In this document: positions 7,878-16,131 of the stretch, in pieces
Layout: each line of letters begins with the position of its first letter
Position numbering within the stretch: the stretch's first letter is position 1
Assembly (NCBI GenBank): GCA_947259925.1
Contig: CAMYOG010000050.1
Coordinates: 28,374 to 92,373 of the forward strand
DNA: 64,000 bases
Source: Thermoanaerobaculia bacterium
GTDB taxonomy: Bacteria; Acidobacteriota; Thermoanaerobaculia; Multivoradales; JAHEKO01
Reading direction: 5' to 3'
The notes under the pieces: generated by a model
Seen by the model: the letters and a program-made list of their open reading frames with translations, nothing else
Databases searched by the model: none
Told to the model about the DNA's origin: nothing
Made by a program: the position numbers and the translations under genes

Positions 7878-9254
7878 ATGAGACGGCACCAGACAGTCGC
7901 GCTCCTCGCGCTCACCGTCGGATTCCACCTGCTCACCCCGGAGGTCCACGCGCAGGGCGGGCTCCAATCCTGGCAACGGCTCGAGCTGGAGGCGAGCGGC
8001 AAGGTCGACCGGGAGCTGCTCGCGGCCCTGGAGGCCGGGGAACGGGTCCGGGTGATCGCCACCCTCCAGGTCGGTGCCGGCGATGACCGGGTCCTACAGA
8101 AGTTCGTCACCGCCGCGGACCGACAGGCGCTGCGACGGGAGGGCGAGAGCGTGCTGGGCAGCCTGCCCGCCGGTCTCTTCGATCTCGCGCATCAGTACCG
8201 CTCGATCGACGCGCTCGCCGGCGAGACCGGCGCGGAGGGGGTGCTGGCGCTGGCGGCACTGTCCTCGGTCGACGGCGTCGGACTGGACGAGCGCCTCTCG
8301 TACAGCCTGGCCGAGGCGACCCGGGTGGCCGGCATCAACCCGGTACGGCGCATGGGCAAGCACGGCAAAGGGATCTGGGTGGCGCTGCTCGATTCGGGCG
8401 TCGATACCGACCACCCCGACTTGCGACGGCGGATCAAGGCCCAGGAGTGCTTCTGCAGCCCCGACTGCTGCCCGAACGGTGAAGCCCGCCAGTCGGGCAG
8501 GGGGGCGGCCGAGGACGACGTCGGACACGGCACGGGAGTCGGCGGCAGCATCGTCGGTATGGGCCGGGTCGCCGCGACCGGCGCGGCGAGAAGGGCCAAT
8601 CTGATCGCTCTCAAGATCGGCAGCGGCCAGGGTCCGCTCTCCTCGGACGCTATCGCGGCGCTCGACTGGATCCTCAATGAGAGACCCGACGTTGGCGTCT
8701 ACAACATGAGCTTCGGCGGCGGCGGGTACCGCGGCAACTGCGACCGCCGCGGTGCCACCAGCCGCGCCTACGCGCGGGCGATCGACCAGCTGCGCGACGC
8801 CGGGATCCTCGGCTTCGCCGCCAGCGGCAACGGTGCCCGACCGAACAAGATGGTGCGTCCCGCCTGCATCGCTAACGCGATCGCGGTCGGAGCGGTCTAC
8901 GACGCCGACTTCGGTACCATCGACCTGAGCTCGTGCACCGACGAGACCACCGGTCCGAACCAGCTCATCTGCTTCACCGATCGGAACAGGAGAATCGATC
9001 TGCTGGCACCGGGCGCCCTGCTCGAGGTCCCCGACCTGGGAGGCACCGTCTCCTTCAGCGCCGGCACCTCCCTCTCGTCACCGCTCGCCGCCGGCTGCGC
9101 CGTCCTCTTGAGGAGGAAGTATCCGGAGGCGACCGTCGATGAGATCGAGGCGGCGCTGGAGGCGTCGAGTGTCCGGGCGACCGACCCGGTGAACGGCCGC
9201 ACCTACCCGGCGCTCAACTGCCAGGACTCCTTCAGCTTCCTCAACGGCGGCTGA
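7878..9254 (+). CDS. Secreted S8 (subtilisin-like) serine protease with Cys-rich insert
   Basis: 458 residues from the ATG at 7878, which sits behind an excellent AAGGAGGCTCCA site. The signal peptide is residues 1-25 (ALLALTVGFHLLTPEVHAQ). A propeptide-like region (30-150) precedes the catalytic domain. Catalytic residues are D172 in VALLDSGVDTDHPDL, H218 in DDVGHGTGVGG, oxyanion N318 in AASGNG and S398 in SAGTSLSSPLAAG. Between Asp and His is an unusual cluster CFCSPDCCPNG (residues 191-201); more cysteines follow later in the domain, suggesting disulfides or a metal site. It should act outside the cytoplasm in protein degradation. The end overlaps the convergent propeller gene by 14 bases. 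Confidence 0.92.
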   Translation: MRRHQTVALLALTVGFHLLTPEVHAQGGLQSWQRLELEASGKVDRELLAALEAGERVRVIATLQVGAGDDRVLQKFVTAADRQALRREGESVLGSLPAGLFDLAHQYRSIDALAGETGAEGVLALAALSSVDGVGLDERLSYSLAEATRVAGINPVRRMGKHGKGIWVALLDSGVDTDHPDLRRRIKAQECFCSPDCCPNGEARQSGRGAAEDDVGHGTGVGGSIVGMGRVAATGAARRANLIALKIGSGQGPLSSDAIAALDWILNERPDVGVYNMSFGGGGYRGNCDRRGATSRAYARAIDQLRDAGILGFAASGNGARPNKMVRPACIANAIAVGAVYDADFGTIDLSSCTDETTGPNQLICFTDRNRRIDLLAPGALLEVPDLGGTVSFSAGTSLSSPLAAGCAVLLRRKYPEATVDEIEAALEASSVRATDPVNGRTYPALNCQDSFSFLNGG

Positions 9255-10266
9255 CCAGGGCCATCCCATCGGGCTCCTGGCCGGTGCGAATCAGGCCGGT
9301 CACGGCCAGGTCCGCGGTCCGGACGGTGACCACGACGTCGGCCTGGGTGGCGGCGATCCACGCCGATGCGCCGTCGCTCGAGACCACCAGACCCACCGGC
9401 ACCGGGCTCTCGCCGAACCGATCGCCGAACAGACGCTCAGCCGCGGTCGGCACGGTGCTCAGGTCGAGCTTGGCGCGCGTCAGCTCGCGCCGCTCGGCGA
9501 CGTCGAAGACCACCACCTCGCCACTGCGTGCGGCCGAGACCAGCGCCCGCGCGCCGTCCGGGGTGATCGCCACCCGGATCGGAAAGCCGGGACAGGGGAT
9601 CTGCTCCAGGATCTCGAGCGTTTCGGTATCGATCACGCTGAGGGTGTCCGAGGAGCGGTTGCCGACCCAGGCCTCCCGGCCGTTGGGCGTGATCGCGACC
9701 CCCTCGGCGCCATCGCCGGTCGCGATGTCGGTCAGCTTCCTGCCGGTTCGGAGATCGACCACGGTCACCGTCCCGGAGCCGATGTTGGCGACGAACGCGC
9801 GCCCACCGTCGGGGGTGACGGCGACCATGTGGGAGATCTCCTGCTCGGTCGCGATCTCCAGCTCGATCGTGCCGGCACCCGGGTCGACTACCAGCAGGTG
9901 GGCGCTCCCCTCGGTGGTGACGGCCAGCCTGCCGTCCGGGAGCCATCCGAGGCCGTGAGGTCTCGAGTGCGAGCCGAGGTCGATCGTCCGCGCGAGCTCG
10001 GCCCGCTCGAGATCGATCACGGTCAGACTCGAGCCCGGCTGCTCGCGATCGCCGTAGTTGGAGATCACCGCCAGACGGCCATCGGCCGAGACCGCGACCT
10101 CGTGCGGCGCGTGTCCGGTCGGCATCGTCGCGCGCGACTCACCGCTCTCCAGATCTACCAGGTCGATGGTGTCGTCACTCTTGTTGGCGACGATCAACGT
10201 GTCCGCCGCCAGCGGCCCTGCCATGAGGACCAGTAGAACCAGGATTCGGGCCGCGCTCTCGATCAT
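9241..10266 (-). CDS. YVTN-type beta-propeller protein, exported
   Basis: 341 residues from the ATG at 10266 (AAGGAG six bases upstream). The signal peptide is residues 2-20 (ARILVLLVLMAGPLAAD). The rest is a series of about seven repeats of roughly 42 residues with YVTN-propeller wording: NKSDDTIDLVDLESGE, NYGDREQPGSSLTVIDLE, VANIGSGTVTVVDLRTG, VGNRSSDTLSVIDTET. Such propellers are ligand- or protein-binding scaffolds in the periplasm or on the surface. No catalytic residues can be named. It ends inside the tail of the convergent S8 protease gene. Confidence 0.85.
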   Translation of the reverse strand: MIESAARILVLLVLMAGPLAADTLIVANKSDDTIDLVDLESGESRATMPTGHAPHEVAVSADGRLAVISNYGDREQPGSSLTVIDLERAELARTIDLGSHSRPHGLGWLPDGRLAVTTEGSAHLLVVDPGAGTIELEIATEQEISHMVAVTPDGGRAFVANIGSGTVTVVDLRTGRKLTDIATGDGAEGVAITPNGREAWVGNRSSDTLSVIDTETLEILEQIPCPGFPIRVAITPDGARALVSAARSGEVVVFDVAERRELTRAKLDLSTVPTAAERLFGDRFGESPVPVGLVVSSDGASAWIAATQADVVVTVRTADLAVTGLIRTGQEPDGMALVSRR

Positions 10267-10385
10267 CACGCTCTCCTTGCAGGAGATCGAGTATACGAAG
10301 TGCTCGAGTGGCGGTGGACCCACCGTCGGACGGGGCGCGGCGGGCGCTCTTCGGCTAAACTCCCCCTCCTGACAGGAGGACAGGG

Positions 10386-11843
10386 ATGATCAGTATTGCC
10401 GAGCTCGAGCCCACTCCACTCTGGTCGCATTTCGATCGGATTCTGGGCATCAACCGCCCTTCGAAGGGCGAGGAGCTGATGCGCGAGCACGTGCTCGCGA
10501 TCGCCGAGAAGAAGGGACTGACCAGCGACGTCGACGCCGCCGGCAACGTGGTGGTGCGCAAACCCGGCACCGCCGGCCACGAGAACGCCCCGCCGACCAT
10601 TCTCCAGGCGCACCTCGACATGGTGCAGGAGAAGAACTCGGACGTCGACCACGACTGGGCAACCGATCCGATCAAGCCGCAGCGCGACGGCGACTTCATC
10701 AAGGCGACCGGCACGACGCTCGGCTCCGACAACGGCATCGGCGTCGCCGCCATGCTCGCCATCCTCGAGGCGGACGATCTGACCCACGGACCGCTCGAGC
10801 TCCTGTTCACCATCGACGAGGAGACCGGCCTGACCGGCGCCGCGGAGCTCGACGGCTCGCTGCTCGCCGGGCGCCGCCTGATCAACCTCGACTCCGAAGA
10901 GGAGGGGACGCTCACGGTCGGTTGCGCCGGTGGCAAGGACAGCTCGCTCCACCTGCCGATCGAGACCGCGGGCGCACCCGACGGCTCCGTCGGTCTGAAG
11001 ATCGCGCTTCGTGGCCTGAAGGGCGGCCACTCCGGAGTCGACATCCACCTCCAGCGCGGCAACGCCACCCAGCTCCTGGCGCGGGCGATCAACGCCGCGC
11101 GTGGCAGCCACGCGCTCCACCTCGCCGAGCTCGACGGTGGCAACGCGCACAACGCGGTGCCGCGCGAGGCTCACGCGACGATCGCGATTCCGGAGGCGGA
11201 CAAGGACGCCTTCGTCGAGGCGCTCGAAGCGGAGCTCGGCGCCATCCAGGCCGAGTTCAAGCCGGCCGAGCCGAGCATGGAGTTCGCGATGGAACCCGCC
11301 GAGATCGACACGGTCTGGAGCGATTCGACATCTCGCACCACGCTCAACCTCGTCTCGTCACTGCCTCACGGCGTCATGTCGATGAGCTACGACATCCCCG
11401 GTCTGGTCGAGACGAGCACCAACCTGGCAACGGTAAAGCGCCAGAACGGATCGCTATCCATCGGACTGTCGAGCCGTAGCTCGGTCGCCTCGGCGCTCGA
11501 GGCGCTCGTCCGCAAGATCCGCGCGGCCGGCGAGCTGGCGGGTTGCTCGGTGGAAGAGGGCGGCGGCTATCCGGGTTGGCAGCCCGACATGAGCTCGGAG
11601 CTTCTCGGGGTCGTCAAGGAGCTGCACGAGAAGGTGCTCGGCTTCGCGCCCGAGGTGGGCGCGATCCACGCCGGGCTCGAGTGCGGGATCATCGGCGAGA
11701 AGGTGCCGGGAATGGACATGATCTCGTTCGGGCCGACCATCCAGTTTCCCCACTCCCCCGACGAGCGGGTGGAAGTGGCGACGGTCGGTCGCTTCTGGGA
11801 CCTGCTGACCGCGACCCTGGAAGAGCTGGCGAAGCGGGGCTGA
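10386..11843 (+). CDS. pepD: Aminoacyl-histidine dipeptidase PepD (M20C)
   Basis: 485 residues, the normal PepD length. It follows CAGGAGGACAGGG, a strong ribosome-binding site. Metal and catalytic motifs are visible: QAHLDMVQEKN (His and Asp), LGSDNGIGVAAMLA (bridging Asp), IDEETGLTGA (general-base Glu) and INLDSEEEGTLTVGCAGG. The C-terminal part ends in the PepD pattern VGAIHAGLECGII and DMISFGPTIQFPHSPDERV. PepD is a cytosolic zinc dipeptidase that cleaves Xaa-His and other dipeptides. With the OPT importer and exported proteases nearby it fits peptide catabolism. No signal peptide is present. Confidence 0.95.
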   Translation: MISIAELEPTPLWSHFDRILGINRPSKGEELMREHVLAIAEKKGLTSDVDAAGNVVVRKPGTAGHENAPPTILQAHLDMVQEKNSDVDHDWATDPIKPQRDGDFIKATGTTLGSDNGIGVAAMLAILEADDLTHGPLELLFTIDEETGLTGAAELDGSLLAGRRLINLDSEEEGTLTVGCAGGKDSSLHLPIETAGAPDGSVGLKIALRGLKGGHSGVDIHLQRGNATQLLARAINAARGSHALHLAELDGGNAHNAVPREAHATIAIPEADKDAFVEALEAELGAIQAEFKPAEPSMEFAMEPAEIDTVWSDSTSRTTLNLVSSLPHGVMSMSYDIPGLVETSTNLATVKRQNGSLSIGLSSRSSVASALEALVRKIRAAGELAGCSVEEGGGYPGWQPDMSSELLGVVKELHEKVLGFAPEVGAIHAGLECGIIGEKVPGMDMISFGPTIQFPHSPDERVEVATVGRFWDLLTATLEELAKRG

Positions 11844-11864
11844 GCTTCCGGGTCGCAGCGACCG

Positions 11865-13616
11865 CTACTCGACCTTCACCGCCGGCTCGGCCTCCTCGCT
11901 GCCGTCGTGGTGCATCTCCATCCGTTCGACCACGCTGTTCTCGTCGACGACGAACTCGAGCCAGGTGGTGGAGTTCTCGTAGAAGAAGCTCGAGTCGGAT
12001 AGCGGCCGGATCGGCAGCACCTGGCCGTTGCCCCGGCGGGTGTAGAGCTGGTTGCCGGCCTTGATCACCCGTCGGAACTCGTCGTCGGCGATCTGGTAGT
12101 TGCCAGCATAACGCTCGAGCACCTCGCCGCTCACCTCGGCGATCGTGCGCGGCGCCAGGAACTCGACCGGCGGCAGATCGATCGTCGTGAACGGCAGCTC
12201 ACCGGTACGCATGAACGCTTGCATCACTGCCAGCACCTTGGGCGACGACAGGAAGACATTGTGCCCCGAGCCGTTGACGATCAGGTGCTGGGCGTTGGAG
12301 AAGTGGGGCAGGATCCGCTCGGCGTTGCTGGGCGGCGTCCGCCCGTCGACCGAGCCGCTGATCAGCAGGCTCGGCACCGCCGACTTCCCGGGGCGTCGGA
12401 ACTCGTCGCCCAGGTCCGGCGCCGGGACGCCGTCACAGACCTCGGGATAGGGGAAGTTGATCGCGTCCGCCAAGAGCGTCGTCTTCGCTTCCTCGGCGAT
12501 CCGCTCGGCCCAATCGGTACTCATCCCCGAGGCGCAGTCCATCGCCGCCGACATCATGCTCCACATCTCTCCGAGCCGCTGCTGACCGGCCTGCAGACCG
12601 AGGGCGATCCAGTCGCCCCGTTCCAGGCGGTAGATGAAGTCGGGCAGGCCGGCGAACTGCTCGGGCCCACGCAGGAAGCCGGTGAGCACGTTCTGGAGAT
12701 CGAACTTGCCGATCGCGACCGTGTGCTCGGTGCCGTTCATCGGGTGGGTCAGGGTCAACTGAACGGGCTCCCGGTCGAGCCGCGTCAGCAGCCGCTCGAT
12801 CGAGCCGAGGAGATCCGGGACCTTCCCACTGATCCCCGCGTCGGCGCTCACCAGCTCGGCGATCTTCTCCAACAGGGTCTGCTGATCGCTCGGCAGCTTC
12901 CAGCTGTGGTGGAGCGGCTCGATCCCGGCGAGGATCACCCTGTCGATCGTGTCGCCGTGCCGCTTCAGCATCGCCAAGCCGAGGTGCGAGCCGTAGCTGA
13001 TCCCCCAGAGCGACAGCTTCTCGGCGCCGAGCGCCTGTCTGAGAGCGTCGAGGTCGTCGGCGCTCTCCAGGGTGTTGTAGGCGCCGACGTCGTGGCCGGC
13101 CGCGATCAGCTTGTCGGCGCACGCCTTGGCGGCGCCGGCGATGATCTGGCCCGCCTGGGCGCGGTCGGTCGGTCGGTCGAGCGGCAGGAAGAACGGGTTG
13201 CCGCAGTCCAGATCCGCCTCCGACTCACCGGTGCCACGTTGGTCGAACGCGATGACGTCGCCGAACTCGCGCATCGCCATGAACATCGGGAACCGGTCGA
13301 ACCGCGCGGTGCCGATCCCCGAGCCGCCGGGGCCGCCCGCCAGGTAGACGATCGGCGAGCCGCACGTCTCGCCCCCCGTGCAGGGGAAGCGGAGGAAGGC
13401 GAGCTCGAGCTGCTTGCCGTCCGGCCGCGACCGGTTCTCGGGCACGGTGAAACGACCGAACTCGGAATCGACCTTGTCGCCGCCGGCGGGCTCGAATTCG
13501 TACGGCTCGAAGCGGAGCCCGAACGGGTTCTCGATGTCCGAGGCGGCGACGGCGGTCGCAGCGAGAAACAGGGTGACGAGCGTCAAGCGACTTATGAAGC
13601 CAAGGCGAGATCGCAT
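11865..13616 (-). CDS. Secreted alpha/beta-hydrolase, TAP-type tripeptidyl/prolyl aminopeptidase
   Basis: 583 residues from the ATG at 13616 (AAGGAGGCTCTAGG upstream). The signal peptide is residues 5-24 (LGFISRLTLVTLFLAATAVA). The oxyanion-side motif VYLAGGPGGSGIG and DQRGTGESE are followed by the nucleophile elbow WGISYGSHLGLAM. The acid is in SGSVDGRTPPSNAE and the His in VNGSGHNVFL, inside a TAP-like C-terminal domain. A further ~80-residue C-terminal region (EVLERYAGNYQIADDEFRRV) resembles the extra domain found in some serine hydrolases. Secreted enzymes of this family remove short peptides or proline from peptide N-termini, so it probably works downstream of the exported proteases. Confidence 0.88.
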   Translation of the reverse strand: MRSRLGFISRLTLVTLFLAATAVAASDIENPFGLRFEPYEFEPAGGDKVDSEFGRFTVPENRSRPDGKQLELAFLRFPCTGGETCGSPIVYLAGGPGGSGIGTARFDRFPMFMAMREFGDVIAFDQRGTGESEADLDCGNPFFLPLDRPTDRAQAGQIIAGAAKACADKLIAAGHDVGAYNTLESADDLDALRQALGAEKLSLWGISYGSHLGLAMLKRHGDTIDRVILAGIEPLHHSWKLPSDQQTLLEKIAELVSADAGISGKVPDLLGSIERLLTRLDREPVQLTLTHPMNGTEHTVAIGKFDLQNVLTGFLRGPEQFAGLPDFIYRLERGDWIALGLQAGQQRLGEMWSMMSAAMDCASGMSTDWAERIAEEAKTTLLADAINFPYPEVCDGVPAPDLGDEFRRPGKSAVPSLLISGSVDGRTPPSNAERILPHFSNAQHLIVNGSGHNVFLSSPKVLAVMQAFMRTGELPFTTIDLPPVEFLAPRTIAEVSGEVLERYAGNYQIADDEFRRVIKAGNQLYTRRGNGQVLPIRPLSDSSFFYENSTTWLEFVVDENSVVERMEMHHDGSEEAEPAVKVE

Positions 13617-13754
13617 CCTAGAGCCTCCTTCCAGGCAGGAGTCTGCACTGACGGTCAAGATGTGTATTGGACGCAAGCAACGACCGGAAGGTTGCGGTCG
13701 GCCGACAACTCCTGGCCCGCAGGTCAGAGGCCGGCGCCCGGTTCGACCCGTCGA

Positions 13755-14240
13755 TCACAGTAGCCCGAGCAGGAATCGAAGGCCCCAGACGATGGCCACG
13801 ACGGCCGCCGTCAGCAGGACCGCCGGAATCAGCATCGCCACCGCGAGCGCCACCCAGTCGATAGCGGTGGGAGGCTCCTCGCTCTCCTGGTTCTCCTCGC
13901 CCTCTTCAACCGCCACTTCGGCCTCGGAGTTCGCGACCACGGTTGCCAGCTTGCGCCGCGCCGCGGCCGACTCCTCGCCGCGGCCGAGGAAGCGGATCTT
14001 GGCTTGGAGTCGCTGACTCTCCGGGTCGACCAGGACCGCCGTCGCCCAGCCGTCCGGCAGGGACAAGCCGACCCAGGTGAGCGAATCGTGCTCGTACTCC
14101 TCGACCTTCGCCGAGATGCCCGGAACATAGTGCACTTCGCCAACTCTGCGGCGGAAGAAGAAGCGAACCTGCACCCGATCGCCGAGTCGCACCTCGGTCT
14201 TACCGTCCGAGTAGGTCACCGGCACCGAGCCTCTCTTCAC
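13755..14240 (-). CDS. Unknown protein with C-terminal membrane anchor
   Basis: 161 residues. The N-terminal part is a small strand-rich domain (KTEVRLGDRVQVRFFFRR, then YVPGISAKVEEYEHDSLTWV, then SLPDGWATAVLVDPESQRLQ). A long acidic linker (VAVEEGEENQESEEPP, residues 108-123) follows, then one or two hydrophobic segments (residues 126-160). The layout suggests a tail-anchored soluble domain, but I do not recognise the family. Its ATG overlaps the stop of the upstream gene by four bases (ATGA), showing translational coupling with the 141-residue unknown protein. Confidence 0.7.
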   Translation of the reverse strand: MKRGSVPVTYSDGKTEVRLGDRVQVRFFFRRRVGEVHYVPGISAKVEEYEHDSLTWVGLSLPDGWATAVLVDPESQRLQAKIRFLGRGEESAAARRKLATVVANSEAEVAVEEGEENQESEEPPTAIDWVALAVAMLIPAVLLTAAVVAIVWGLRFLLGLL

Positions 14241-14662
14241 GATGGTCTCCTACCGTCAGTCAGGTCCGGTGCGCCGGCCGCCACCACCTCCGGGCGACCG
14301 TCCGGCCCGACCGCCTGGCAGACGTAGGAACCAGGCAAGGGGACGACGCCGAGGAGCCGCCGCTCCGTTCGGGTATAGCGGTAGCCGAGAAGCTCCCATG
14401 GCGCCGAGAGGCGGCACGGATAGGCAGGCTTCTCGACCGCCGGATAGACCAGCTCCAGGGCCACGCGGAGCGCTTCCTCGAGGGGCATCGGTCCCGATAG
14501 CCATTCCTCCGGCGGCCCCAGGACACCGAGATCGTCCAGGACGCGGTAGGGCCGCGGGCCGTCTCCCTCCGCGGCGTCGATTCGCTGGAGCGTCAGGCCT
14601 CGAAAAAACCGACTCCGCCTACCTACGAAGAGATCGACGTGGTAGTGGTTCTCCGCCTCCAT
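14237..14662 (-). CDS. Unknown small protein, middle gene of a three-gene cluster
   Basis: 141 residues from the ATG at 14662. The longer open frame back to 14902 is rejected because that part overlaps the upstream membrane gene in another frame and reads as Gly/Arg/Asp-rich shadow. Recognisable runs are NHYHVDLFVGRRSRFFRGL, YRVLDDLGVLGPPEEWLSG, EEALRVALELVYPAVE and a Gly/Tyr strand region near the end. No membrane segment or signal peptide is seen. Function is unknown. It starts 20 bases after the upstream membrane gene and overlaps the downstream gene by four bases. Confidence 0.68.
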   Translation of the reverse strand: MEAENHYHVDLFVGRRSRFFRGLTLQRIDAAEGDGPRPYRVLDDLGVLGPPEEWLSGPMPLEEALRVALELVYPAVEKPAYPCRLSAPWELLGYRYTRTERRLLGVVPLPGSYVCQAVGPDGRPEVVAAGAPDLTDGRRPS

Positions 14663-14682
14663 CGGCGTGCTCGTGAGCGAGC

Positions 14683-15033
14683 CTAGCGAGCTGCTCCGTC
14701 CAGGCCGTAGACCTTCCGGAGGGTCGCGGTTTGGAAGAGCCAGGCCGAGAGCAGGGTGATCACCGCTACCGCGCCCAGGATCAACGTCATCCTCAGATAC
14801 GGCTCTCCTTGCTCGGCGCGGGACATCGCCAGGGCGACCAGGGTCCGCACCCATTCGATCGCCCCGACCACCAGTACCACCTGCATCAGACGGGCTACCC
14901 ACGGCCGCCGAACGGCGAGGAGCACCAGCAGTCCGAGCACGAGGACGACCAGAAGCAGATTGTCGCCGCGCAGGAAATGCGCTGCCAGAACAAGGATGCT
15001 CAGGACCACGGGAATGAACAAGAGGACCTTCAT
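14683..15033 (-). CDS. Small integral membrane protein, unknown
   Basis: 116 residues with four hydrophobic segments: 2-20 (KVLLFIPVVLSILVLAAHF), 25-41, 48-68 and 84-104 (ILGAVAVITLLSAWLF). Loops are short and carry a few arginines. No catalytic motif is visible. It is the first gene of a three-gene minus-strand cluster with tight spacing. An inner-membrane location is expected. The family is not recognised. Confidence 0.75.
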   Translation of the reverse strand: MKVLLFIPVVLSILVLAAHFLRGDNLLLVVLVLGLLVLLAVRRPWVARLMQVVLVVGAIEWVRTLVALAMSRAEQGEPYLRMTLILGAVAVITLLSAWLFQTATLRKVYGLDGAAR

Positions 15034-15197
15034 CTGCGCTCGAATCCCGGTGCCACCAGGGGCGTTCAGGGGTGGACCTCTCCGGGCCCGGCTATTGTAC
15101 GAGGTCTCGGCGGGCGAGCCTGGTGAAGATCGGCGCCCCGGGCTATCCGCCGGCGTGGCTATCCTAGAGCTCGGCGCTCGGCGTAGGATGCGCCTCT

Positions 15198-16070
15198 ATG
15201 AGATGGGGCCGAAGCGGGCGGCACCTCGGCACTGTGCTCGAAATGATCAAGTTCGAGCACACCATCTTCGCGCTGCCGTTCGCGTTTCTCGGCATGATCC
15301 TCGCCGCTGAAGGCTGGCCCGAGTGGCGCGTCGTCGGCTGGATCGTGGTCGCCATGATCGGGGCTCGGAGCGCCGCCATGGGCTTCAACCGGCTGGTCGA
15401 CCGGCGGATCGACGCTGAGAATCCGCGGACCGCGAACCGGGAGCTGCCCACCGGCCAGATCGGCGTCGGATTCGTCACGGCCTTCGTCCTGGTGAGCTGC
15501 CTGGTTCTGGTCGTCGCCGGTTGGCGCCTCAACCCGCTCGCGCTCAAGCTCTCCCCCGTCGCCCTGGCGATCATCCTCGGCTACTCCTACACCAAGCGGT
15601 TCACCAACTTCTCGCACCTGGTTCTCGGCCTGGCGCTCTCGGGCGCGCCGCTCGGCGCCTGGATCGCGGTGCACGGCGACGTGACCGCGACACCCCTGGC
15701 TCTCGCCGGTGCGGTTCTGCTCTGGGTGGCCGGATTCGACGTCCTCTACGCCCTCGCCGACCAGGAATTCGACCGCCGGGCGGGTCTCTACTCGATCCCG
15801 GTGCGCTTCGGGACGGTGGGAGCGCTCTGGATCTCGGGCGGCCTGCACCTCGGCATGCTGGCGCTCCTGGCGCTCCTGCCGCGGCTCTACCCGCCGGGTC
15901 TGGACGTCGCCTACTGGATCGGCGTCGGTGGCTGCGCGGCACTCCTCGCCTACCAACACTCGATCGTCCGCCCGACCGACCTGTCGCGGCTCGACGCCGC
16001 CTTCTTCCAGGCCAACGGTTTGCTGGCTGTATGGCTGTTCGCGGCCACGGCGGCCGACGTGCTGATCTGA
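15198..16070 (+). CDS. mqnP: UbiA-type prenyltransferase, futalosine pathway (MqnP)
   Basis: 290 residues, about eight membrane segments. Both Asp-rich motifs of UbiA prenyltransferases are present: N64/D68/D72 in GFNRLVDRRIDAENP and D181/D188/D192 in FDVLYALADQEFDRR, which bind the prenyl diphosphate through magnesium. MqnP prenylates the dihydroxynaphthoate intermediate of menaquinone synthesis at the inner membrane. Placement 61 bases before mqnE on the same strand favours MqnP over UbiA or MenA. An internal Met at residue 16 would remove the basic N-terminus; the upstream ATG is used. It resembles UbiA in sequence, so family assignment relies partly on context. Confidence 0.88.
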   Translation: MRWGRSGRHLGTVLEMIKFEHTIFALPFAFLGMILAAEGWPEWRVVGWIVVAMIGARSAAMGFNRLVDRRIDAENPRTANRELPTGQIGVGFVTAFVLVSCLVLVVAGWRLNPLALKLSPVALAIILGYSYTKRFTNFSHLVLGLALSGAPLGAWIAVHGDVTATPLALAGAVLLWVAGFDVLYALADQEFDRRAGLYSIPVRFGTVGALWISGGLHLGMLALLALLPRLYPPGLDVAYWIGVGGCAALLAYQHSIVRPTDLSRLDAAFFQANGLLAVWLFAATAADVLI

Positions 16071-16131
16071 AGCGCGGCCAGGCGCTCGACCTCCTCGACC
16101 CGGCCGCCGGAGGGAGATATATTGCCCCCCG

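Noticed and set aside
12219..13763. 514-residue plus-strand open frame
   Set aside because: Antisense to the TAP-type hydrolase; composition is Arg/Asp/His/Gln-rich and no domain is seen.
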